A stretch of 23,121 bases of DNA, taken from NCBI GenBank assembly GCA_000934455.1, contig KN882732.1, positions 66,334 to 89,454 of the forward strand, given 5' to 3'. Below are positions 1 through 11,200 of the stretch, in pieces; the first letter of the stretch is position 1; every line of letters begins with the position of its first letter. This stretch comes from Apostichopus parvimensis. Its lineage: Eukaryota; Echinodermata; Holothuroidea; Aspidochirotida; Stichopodidae. The notes under the pieces were generated by a model. The model was given only the letters and a program-made list of their open reading frames with translations, was not told the DNA's origin and made no database searches. The position numbers and the translations under genes are program-made.

Positions 1-600
1 CCTGTTCCCCACAAAAACAAATTGTACACTTTATTTACAATCCCTGAAACTTCATTCCTCTTTTTGAAAGGTTTGGTAGACTTGATGAATATATTATGAT
101 GCTTTAAGGCATCTGGACTTTCTTTACATGATAGTGTATACTGTAATACTGGTGATGTATGATATGGATGATTGGTGATGATAATAAAAAGATTTGCCCA
201 AAATCAATAAATAGGACAGCTTTAAGTTCAAACACAGGCAGGCCGGGTTTCTGACATGGTTGTTTTTCCTCATGGTTAGAATTAACAATTAAAAAAAAAA
301 GTGGATTTTTTTTTTGCAACATTCTTCAAAAAATCTTCTTTATGTGAGGATAAGTAGAAAATCAATCCACGTTTGATATTTTGAGTGGTCCAGCATAAAC
401 TTATAAATGAAGCAAAATACTGCAACATCAAACTTAATCTTCCTTCAAACTTGTACTTCTTAGCACAATAATTTGACTACAAATAAATAATGTTTGCTTG
501 TTACTATTGTCATTCTATTGTGTGTTTCTTTTGTTCAAGCCTGGACACTCCATGCTACACTGAGTCCTGCTATAACCAATGCACGTTGTTATCCCCAGGT
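1..600. other. Left edge, no gene recognised (possible NUP85 intron 18)
   Basis: AT-rich sequence without a convincing reading frame. On the minus strand there is an AATAAA at 37-32, which could be a poly(A) signal for NUP85 if its last exon lies in 40-2045. I searched this stretch by eye for the conserved last helix of Nup85 and did not find it. Confidence 0.4.
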
Positions 601-654
601 ATATTGGAGTGAAACATTATAGTATTGTGGTACAGCAGTGTAGGGCAATGTATG

Positions 655-1024
655 GATATTGTGTTTTGTCATTTCAGTAAATTCTGGTGTGCTTTCCATC
701 ATGGTTACATTACAAATTTAATTCCTCAGTGTCATCCTCAACGCCAACTTCGCTCGTCTACAAAGTGTCTTCTTGCCACCAGCCATACCCCAAACACAAA
801 GTTTTATGGAAAAAGAGCCTTCATCTCTGCTGCACCTCATCTCTGGAACAATCTACCATCTTCAATTCGCAATGCACCATCGGTTGACTGTTTTAAGCGT
901 CTCTTAAAAACTCATTTATTCCAAAAAATTACAGTGATTTGACTTGCATATTTGTGTACTTGTTTAAGCGCTTTGAGGCCTTTGCATAAAGCGCTCTATA
1001 AATATTTGCTTATTATTATTATTA
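655..1024 (+). mobile_element. LINE 3' end: C-terminus of reverse transcriptase ORF plus 3' UTR
   Basis: The frame ending at TGA 940-942 contains FYGKRAFISAAPHLWNNLPS and FKRLLKTHLF. This is the typical C-terminal signature of CR1/L2-group non-LTR retrotransposon polyproteins. After the stop comes a short 3' UTR with an AAGCGCTTT...AAAGCGCT inverted repeat (about 964-994) and a tail of TTA repeats (1011-1024). It is a 5'-truncated insertion, in the opposite orientation to NUP85, in the last recognised intron or 3' flank. Confidence 0.85.
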
Positions 1025-1384
1025 TGAAATAATGTCATAGTTTTCTGCCAAACATAAAAACAACATGAAAGGAAATTTTGTATGAAAATCTCATGGCAAA
1101 AACAAGCCAATTATTGCAAAGACTGTTCAAAGATGGTAGGAGGATCCATCAAAAATGATTCAGAAAGCTAGTTTCAAAAGTAGTTCAATGCTGATTATGA
1201 GGACATAGAGATGATAATAACATTGTCAAAAACTCTGATTAATTGCATAAAAGAAGGAAGAAGTTATAAACAAGGCAGTGACAATCTGAAACTGGCTTAA
1301 CTTTAATCTGTGAACTGTTGGATCTTTTTACAACTCCTGGTATACTCAGGAGTGAAATATGTGTCTTCAAGTTTACATCAGCAT

Positions 1385-1660
1385 AACATAAATTAAAACT
1401 AATGAACTGGTAGCAAAATTTACATTCGAAAAAGATGATATTTTCTATAGTACAATTGAAATCTTCTGGTGCGTACTGGTGCGATAGGGGTCATTACAAT
1501 GTTAGAGGTAATAAGCATAAATTAACATAAATGAACACTAATGAACTGGTAGCAAAATTTACATTCGAAAAAGGTGATATTTTCTGTAGTACAATTGAAA
1601 TCTTCTGGTGCGTACTGGTGCGATAGGGGTCATTACAAAGTTATAGGTTATAAGCCACTT
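1385..1660. repeat. Tandem duplication, two copies of about 139 bp
   Basis: Two adjacent copies share ACTAATGAACTGGTAGCAAA at 1398 and 1537 and TTCTGGTGCGTACTGGTGCG further in. The offset is 139 bp and there are only a few substitutions. Each copy contains an internal ACTGGTGCG-type short direct repeat. There is no coding potential. Confidence 0.85.
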
Positions 1661-2045
1661 AAAGGCACCTTTCCACGTTTGGTTGCCCCATTTACCACAT
1701 CTACCGAGCATTGATCAAGATGATATCACTGTAATCGTTAAAATCTGACACAAAACTACAATTTCCTTCCACTAATCGACCTTTTTCAGGGAATAATTAC
1801 ATTAAATTATATTCAATTTGTTGCCCAGACAATTTTGGTAGTAGTACTACTCACCTTCAAGATACCCAAATTCGAACTATTCAAATTCGATTACTGTTTC
1901 ATAATTATTTTTTTGAAAAGGGAAACTTCACTAGCCAGCTAATGAAGAGTAAAGTAATGGGATATTAGTGTAAGAAAAAAATGAAAATGTGTAAAAGTAA
2001 ATTACAAAAACATGCTCTAAGAATGATATTTTGTTACGAATGTAC

Positions 2046-2208
2046 CTTGCTCTTCTTCGGTAATATCTCCCTGGTATACTCCTCCGACTGATACCACTTG
2101 AGTAAATTCTCTTTACACATCAGCAGTTGACTTGTCTGTTTACTGGAGAAGACGACAACGTCCAACTCCAGTAACGGAAGCGCATCAGTGAGCAGGATGA
2201 GCATAAAT
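2046..2208 (-). CDS. NUP85: NUP85 exon 18 (residues 575-629)
   Basis: Acceptor TTATTAG, then 163 nt encoding FMLILLTDALPLLELDVVVF, SSKQTSQLLMCKENLLKWYQ and EYTREILPKKSK. The likely donor is AAGGTACAT (GT at 2045-2044), phase 0. If it is not used, translation stops four codons later, at TAA 2036-2034. The vertebrate protein has a further conserved helix (VEMLRLSLARNL), so a terminal exon is expected to the left. Confidence 0.9.
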
Positions 2209-5200
2209 CTAATAAAACAGAATAAATGAGTAAGACAATAAAAAACAAACTTACATGAAGTCAAAGAGTATCACTGGTACGTTGAAACCATAAAGAAGAA
2301 GAAAGAAAAAGCCACAGAGCTCAAAAATAACCTCTATTCATGAATAATAATAATTGGTAGCCAAAGCAATTTATGGACCAGTAAAATGGCCACCCCCTGA
2401 AATAGCAGTAGCCTTCTAGTCTTGGATGGTCACCACTGACCAGGGGAGGGGCAACTTCCACCAATAATTATTACTTCAAGTTGTGACCATACCAAATGTT
2501 GCTATACAACATGAGCAGTGGGGAGGGGGAGGGGGGGCTCTTCCACCAATACTACTAATTATCTCAAGTTGTGACCATACTAAATGTTGCAACACAATAT
2601 GAGCAGTGGGGAGGGGGAGGGGGAACTTCCACCAATACTACTTATTACTTCAAGTTGTGACCATACTAAATGTTGCTATACAACATGAGCAGTGGGGAGG
2701 GGGAGGGGAACCTTCCACCAATACTACTAATTATCTCAAGTTGTGACCATACTAAATGTTGCAACACAATATTAGCAATGGGGAGGGGGAGGGGGGACTT
2801 CCACCAATACTTATTACTTCAAGTTGTGACCTTACTGAATGTTGCAACACAATATGAGCAGTGGGGAGGGGGAGGGGAACCTTCCACCAATACTATTAAT
2901 TACTTCAAGTATTGACCATACCAAATGTTTCAGTGTGAAGGGGGGGGGGGAAGGGCACCTTCCACAGATGCTACTAATTATTTCAAGTCTTGACCATACT
3001 AAATGTTGCTACACAACATGTTCATTTGTGATAACTGCTATAATAACGATTGAAAACCATTGAGCCCAAGGACACGTGTAACCTATGGTTCTATTCACAT
3101 CATAACATTAACCTTCTTGTATAGTATATAAAACACTTTGAGAAGCAGCAGACAAAGAATCAAGTAGAGTAAAAACTGACTGTTTTGGAGCAAGATTCGC
3201 CTCAATCAAAGATAAGAGCAATTCCCCGGCTTCAGCAAACTCTCCTTCCTCATAAAGTCGATGGAAGTCTCTGTATTTAGCTGTGAAAATCAGAAGTCTT
3301 CTACTATAAACCAACAAAATCTTCAAATAACCAATAACAGACTCTCAAATTTACAAAGCTCAAAAGTTGATAGAATTTGTTTTCTCATTTTCAATGCTGC
3401 AAATTGACAATCAATCATGATAAGTCTTGATTAACCTTTACTATGCAACATATGTACATATTTCTTTTCTTTCTTTTTTTTCTTCTTCTTTTTTTGATAT
3501 TTATTGTTTAATTTCTAGTTTTTATTATCATTTTTTCATTTAGATGACTTTTCTTTATTTGATATTTGTGTACTTAATAATCGGGAGTTTTAATTATTCC
3601 ATTCGTTTCAAGACCTTATTTCAACAAATATCGAAAACCTAGTCAGCTTGCCAGATGCATAATCTAATTGAACCCTTCTTTTCTGAAATTCGAACTAAAT
3701 GCAAAATGATCTAGATTACAACAAATCACATATCAAAGCAACCCACTTTAAAATTCTATCGATGCCATGTTTACTTATATTTCTTAACATGTTTTCGCTT
3801 CACAAAAAAAGGTATTTTTATTGTTACTAAAATTTTCATGTGACTACAAACAACCTACAAAACTGTGCAAAGCAAATGAGACTTATGGTAAGCAATTTGA
3901 CACAAACATAAGCAGACTATATCATCAGTTCTTAGATATTGTTTCCTTCTTTTTTCCTCTCCTCTCTTTTCTCCTCGTCTTTGTTTTTCAAATTTGTTTC
4001 TGAAAGCACCTTTAAGTTTATGAATATATTGATACACAAGTCATTTTACAACTTTTACGAATTATTACCAAGTTTAAATTCTTCTTTTGCTCTGGTAAAA
4101 TTCACATATTCTAATACCTTTAAAAAATGTTACTTTTTCTATTTAGAGGAGTTTTCTCTAAAACCTGGGGGGGGGGGGGTCTTACCGAGGAATGTTAATC
4201 TATCACTGACAAGCATTGAAGACCCAAGGTTGTCGATCAAGTCTAAGTTTGAAAAGTTTCCGTTCAGGGAATACTCTGTCAGGAATTTCTCAGCGAGGTA
4301 GGTGGCAAAAGAGGCATCTTGGGAACGGAGGCACCAAGTGAGGGCGGTGCCTAACCTCTTCTCCTGTAAGGCGCGCATTCCCATAACTTTACAGATGCTC
4401 TGAGCTGTAAGGGAGGAGAGAAGCGAACAAAAGATAAGAAATCTTAGTATTGTTTATAAAAGATGGTTTTAATCATTTTAAAAACATCTATTTCTAACGA
4501 GAAAAAAGGCAACAACTTGTTTTACCAGCACAAACTCATTTTTAACATCTGCTTCCTGAAAGGGGATACCCAGTGTAATTTTTCTTTCTAATGTTTTTTT
4601 TTTCGGGGGGGGGGGGGGTTGGGGGTCTTCCCTGTTCTATTGCTTTCCTTCCATGTCAATTTACTACTATAAATGTTGTATTTGAAATATGACAACTTGA
4701 TCTGACATTGTTCAGTTATTGCACTACCATCACAATAAGTGCTTAAGGCCTGTGGAATGGGTAAATCTTCAAAACAGACATAATGGCTTTAGCAGAGGTC
4801 CACATCACTTTCACATTAGCACTAGCCAAATTCACAGACAAAACAAAGGGTAGGAGTGGTATTCGTTATGCTATATTTCATACACTTACTGCCTGATAAA
4901 AACAAAAGAATAAATCAGAGACTACTAAACAGCTATTTAACTTAATTTCACAAAACTAGTTAATAATTTAACTGTTTCTTCTCCTTTCTTTTACTGGTTA
5001 TTATGTTTTCAAGAAAAGAAATTCTTCTTCCCAGTTCACGACACCTCACAGAAGATATTAAACCAAACCACCATCCTCATTGACTAGTTTTTAAACTTTC
5101 ATAGCAGGTCCTAATAGAGATCAAACCAGTTCATTCTCGTAAGATAATATTAATTAGATATACCCTGATCATCCATGTTTTTCTCGTCACAGATCTTCAA

Positions 5201-8200
5201 AACTTTGTAGGCTTTCTTCTCAGATTGTAAAGGAATCTTTTCAACAAAGAGTTCCAAATGGTGCCTGAAAAAGGAGGGTTACAAGCAACTTAATAATCAA
5301 GTAGATATATTTTGATCATTTACACAGTGACATGGTAAAACTTTACTGTAATATGCACACTTACCTTTATGGAATTATTATTCAAACTAGTTTTGAAATG
5401 AAAGAGAACAGATGAGTAGAAGAAGGTATATTAAAGCATAACATAATTTATCGTTATCATCATCCCTCCCTCCCCAGTAACATAAATCCAGTTTGTTTTT
5501 CTTTGTTGTGAAACTAATGTACTATCGTGACAAACCATGAAATCACATTGATTTTAAAATCTTCTTTGGATCAATACTTCAATACAATTGCTTACACACT
5601 GCAAACAAATCTGTCAGCACTGATCCACGAGGGTAAATATGTCTGTAATAAGCAACCGGATGTTGAGACAGGTTCCCAATGATGTTAAACCAGCTGCTTG
5701 GGTGAATTCATCAGCAGTACAGTTCAGTACACATAATTTAGTGGTGAAATTGCAATTGATCAACCTAAGAAACCATCCTAAATTGTGTTCCCCTAATGGG
5801 TATGAAAGAAGCCATTAAGTTAATATATTGGAGTAAAGAGAAATTATTAAGGCTTGCAGATGCAAACACTAAAGAAGAAATGACTACAAAAACAAAACAG
5901 AAAATAGATGCCGTAACACATACAATCACACACATCACACATGTAACACACATCACACAAATAAAACATCACACATGTAACACACATCACATACAATAAC
6001 ACACATCACACATGTAACACATAACACATATCACACACGTAACACATCACATACAAAAACACACATCACATACAATAACACACATCACACATGTAACACA
6101 TCACACACATCAAATACAGTAACACACATCACATACAATAACACATCACACATGTAACACACATCACATACAATAACACTCATCACATAAAATAACACAC
6201 ATCACACATGTTACACATAACACACATCAAACACACATACAATACCACACATGTAACACACACCACACACACAAACAAGTTACTGTACACTAACTAGATA
6301 CTTGTGCCTTCGCACAAAACTTCTCAAGTGTCAAAAACAGGAGAAAGGTGATGGCATGATCATCTCCTAACAACGCAACACCACCCGCTACGGCAAAGTT
6401 TTGTTTTTAAACTCATTAGGATATGCTCTTCAATACTCAACAACAACAACGATAATACTAAAATTCTGCAAGGAACTCAAATATTGACCTCTGCCTTAGA
6501 TGTGAAGAAAGGCTGAATCGATGATGTCGATCCATCAACCTGAATCAAACCTGAATTTATTATTTACATAGAAGAGGTTGCTGTTTAACTGCAAGTCTTA
6601 CCTGCCAAACACAGGGCAATGTTCCAAATACTCTATGATAATTTGCCACATGCTGCATAGAAGAACAAATAAAAAAAAAACATGTAACCAAAGGATTCAT
6701 ACAAACATATAACCGTTGGTTCTAACACGAAGAGAAGAACATACTAACTGCAACTTCCATGGTCATGGATTTCATGAGAGTTATACACCGGCTGATTTGC
6801 AAGAAGTGTAGGAATTTTAATCAACAATTTTTTTTTTATTATGACATATTATATAATCAGATACATTTACCACATATAATGATGTAACCAGTGTGTTAGA
6901 AGGACAAAAATGTGAACTCCTTTATTCAGACCGAGAATTTTCACAATTTCATATTTTACAAGTTGCTGCAAAGAGGAAGTGCTTAAGAAACATCTACTGG
7001 CTAAAATCAAATTCTCTGGCATTTTCCTGATTTATTGTAAACATCAGTTTACAGTACAGGCTTATGAGAACAGCCCTATATCTGTAAGTGTTAGCAGTCA
7101 AAGGGTGGGGGTCGGGGGGGAGCTAATGCTAGGTACTGAAATCACTCCAATTCACCAATTGTTAACTGGGCTATCATATATTTATGTTCTGAATGTCTAC
7201 CAGCAGAAACATGCAAGAGCATTTTTTTTTTAAATTCACTGCCATTTAGAAGTTTATAACAGACTGAATTTTCGAGAACTTTGTATTTATTTAAATTTAA
7301 TTCTGAATATTCATAGCACTGATTTCATAGAACATGTTTTCCAAAAAGGTTACTCAACCTAACAAGTTAGTAAATTAACAATGATTAGTGAATAAATGTG
7401 GTGGTGTAAGAGGAATGAAACTTATAGCATCTGGGAGGTCTTCGGCACCATCACTGGCTGGCCTGGTTTTTTTCGTCCAGGAGAAATGTACGGTTTTTGC
7501 AAATTGCAATGGTCTTTAAAAAATCCAGAATGGGCAAAACCTGTCAATTGAAGTTACATTCGGCTTCACACCTATGTGGCTCCCTAGCGCATTGCAGGCA
7601 GATTATTAAAATCAGCTGTTTATACTTGTAGTATAACTTCTCTCAGAATGAACAGTTCAACAGAAGCTACAAAGATATTTTATTATCATAGTGAAAGGAG
7701 CAAGAACATCATAACTAGAATGGTATCCAAACCAGTCACCTCAGGATAATGTTATAGATATAGCTACAAATAGTTACATATATAGCTACAAATATAGCTA
7801 AAAATAGCTACAACAAGGGATCGCTACCAAGTAAGAGCTGGATAATTCAGTTGGTAGGGCACAGCATTTGCAACCCTCTGGTCACTGGCCAAAACTTTAT
7901 TTGCTCTTCTTTAAATCTGTTTATCATTTCCTGGTTTCCTATTGTTCATTTACAATAAGATGAGTAACTGTTTGACTTAAATATATGGCAGTCCTTTCTC
8001 TGTTGTGTTATTTTGTAAGAATACAATTGTTCAAAAATGCTCTCACCTTTCTCTTGCCATTAGAGTCGATGCATACTCCAGGAGCAGGAATTCCCTCATT
8101 GTTGCTCCAAAGCTGTACAAAATGTATGAGAAGAGATCAACAGTGGTGTTTCAGCTGCTCATTGAGGAAGTTCTGTAAAGTGTCAACTTGCTTGTTCTGA

Positions 8201-11200
8201 CCACATCGATAATTTCAGGCACTTTGTAAAAGATTTATACATTGTAACAATGGAATGACCATAACATCACTTTAAAGGGAGTGAAGCCTCGCGCACAAAG
8301 AAACGTCTCATGCCGGAATCTGACCTAGTTTCGAATGAGGTGTAACAGAAGAGTTAAACACCACCATCGATCCCAGAAAATACACACGCAGCTTGCTACC
8401 GTCGGTAATTAGACACTAGTTGACAGTCACTGCACATGCAGCTACGGTCAATACCCACAACACAGTGTACATAGCAGCGATGGACATCTCAGGTCCAGCT
8501 AAAGATAACAAGGTATCATGTTTCATTACTGTCTGCATTTTGAAGCGACAAGAAAAAAACTTCACTTGCAAGCAACGGAAAGTTAACTGTTTTCAGAGCG
8601 CGGCACGCGATTTGGGGCGAGTCTTCAGTGCCTTTAATGACTAAAATCAGTATGAAAATGGCAATTTTGGATATTTCTACTTCAGTTAGATAAAAGAAGG
8701 TAAACAAATTGTTCTGTTTTTAAGAGGTTGATCATTACCTCACAGATGGCCATAGAACATCATACATAGGCTACATTATTTCATTGCTCCTATAGGGAGG
8801 ATATATACAAAATTTTGAAAGTTATGAGTACTGTATCCATGGTGATAGACTTACTCAAGTTGATGCGTTTCAAGTTGTCCAGCATGATGCAATAGATCTG
8901 CCAAGTGAGCTACAAACCACCAGTTGCTGAGATTTGAACTGGAGAAGAAAGAAGACAATTAAAGTCTTCTAGAAAGCTTTCAAAGAGCCATGAGATGTCA
9001 AAATGTTGGAATATTTTACCCATCCCCCCCCAACCATGTTGACATTTTATAACTTATAATTCCAGGATCATCTTGTTTCCTTTATGAGTCAATTTCTCTA
9101 GATAATGTTTATCTCAACCAGGGCCACATGCAATGTCAGAATATTTTACCCACTGCCATGTTGACATTTTACAAGCTATCATTTCAGGATCATTTTTCTG
9201 TTAATAATGTTATTTCAGTATGTTTAATTGACCTTCTCAGGTTTAGTTAAAACATTTCTTTTTTCTTCCAGCTGTGTTAATTTACCGATTTATTTCACAA
9301 GCATATGAACATCACAATAACCAGTACATCTTGAATGTCACCTCAGTAGCTTGGTAAGTAACAGCTGTTACTTTGAGTGTCAGAGGAAGAAAGGTTCTAT
9401 TAACATAATACTAAACATTCCACTCAAGCCTTGTAAGCACTATAAACATTGTGAAGTTTATATATGGTAGTTTGCATAACACTGGGCAAAACTTTGATGT
9501 GTATTGCCTTTTCTGTTATCATAACCCTCATTCAAAGTGTTTTGATGTATAACATAATTTGTTACTTTGCCAATGGTACAAGAATTGATGTTAAGATGCT
9601 TGAGCAATCTAAGGAAGTTGCTCAGAGTGTAATCGGTGTTCACTTACCTTCGTTAGAGTCATGAGAGGATCTGCATTAAAGTGAAACAAATCATGCAAGA
9701 CCCAACACACCCCTTGTTTGAGCACTAAATTTACAACCGCTCTGGACTGCGTTTATGCCCACCACGTACATTTAGGGCCCGCTACAGATACTCATTTGTG
9801 CCTAATTCTATCCATATATTTAATTCACAAGTGATAAGATAAGTTTCTTATTTGTAGGACTGGCTTTATATATGTTTGTATTACTGTATGTGTATCGCAG
9901 TCTATTGATACTTTATACTATTGCTTTGTTTTTTTCCGTTTACGACCTGTGTAAGACGAATTTCCGATTGTGGACAATAAATTCAATTTAATTCAATAAC
10001 AATGCCATGAGCGACAAAACAAATACCCTGAAGTAATTTCAATTTGAAGAATTTCAATTAAATATTTCTGTTATATGCACCAAAGGATGGAACAGGTTCA
10101 TGAAGTGTAACGACAATGAATCAGAGAAAGTAAGATAAGAAGAGTGGAATGACTACTATAGCTGCCATAAATACTGAGAACTTTCAAAGAGGCAGCCGAA
10201 ATTAGAATCGTAAATAATGAATTCTAGACATCCCGTAGGTTACACTCTTTATGAAAATATCTCAACGTTCAGAAACAAAAGCAAATAGTGAAGCAGGAAT
10301 TCACTCTGCAAACCTTTCTTGATTTATGGACATTTCATATTGTCTATGAATGTTACATTAAAGGGGTTATTCCATTGGCAGACAATCTAACACTAACTCT
10401 TAAAGAGACAAATTTCCCGGATTGTTAGTTGAAAACCCCATCTTGATATTGTGTTTCTAACTGGAGATGTGGTTGATTTAATGTAACCTATTTTGACTGG
10501 CTATTACCCAAGGGGTTTGATTGCAGTAGGTTTTCTGTGATAAATCATATAAGATGAATTATTTAAATAATTTTTTGGTAAAATTCATGAAGAGATAGAA
10601 AAAAATTGTCCAAAGCAATTGATTTCACTACTTTGTTAGTGAACAGTTTTCTCTTGGCCTACAAAAGGGCCTGGGCAGCCCCATAAAAGAAATAAGAAAT
10701 AAAAATAAATGAATAAAAAAAAACCTTTCACTCGCTTTCTGTCAGTCACTTGTGCATTAAACCAACAATGATAAAATGAGAATTAAATTGCAACTGAAAT
10801 ATGAAAAAAAAAAAAGTACTAAACATGATAAATGTTTTGTCCTTTATCTTTAACAAACCTGCTTATCTTGATGATTTGAGTAACGTCATACTCCAAGGCA
10901 GCTAGAAGGATTTGATCCAATGGCAAAAGACGACTGCTTCCTCGGAACTTGTCCATGCAAGACTAGATTCGAAGTGAGTAGAATTTTACAAAAATAACAC
11001 AAATAACACAATAACATGAAAATGAGAAGAAGCTCTATGATCTCATCAAAATGATCAATTAGAACTAGCTGTATTATTCAACACTTTTTATGTAAATCTT
11101 GTAATAACATTGCTTCATCTAAACTGTGTTAAAGTGATTTATGACTATACCATAATGGCTCACCATTTGTGAAAGAATGCTTAAAACTGTTAGCAAACTG

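Noticed and set aside
32..37. AATAAA on the minus strand as the NUP85 poly(A) signal
   Set aside because: Without a recognised terminal exon to its right it cannot be assigned; AATAAA is common in AT-rich DNA.
2670..3063. Two overlapping plus-strand reading frames with repeated MSSGEGEGNLPPI motifs
   Set aside because: They are translations of the 85-bp minisatellite, shift frame between units, and have no start context or splice support.
7834..7900. tRNA-like sequence with an ATTCAGTTGGTAGGGC A box
   Set aside because: No acceptor stem and no recognisable B box. At best it is a decayed SINE head, so it is not called as a tRNA gene.
8420..8707. Two opposite-strand reading frames within and beyond the TTAA element
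   Set aside because: They overlap each other, one crosses the element end, and neither resembles a transposase.
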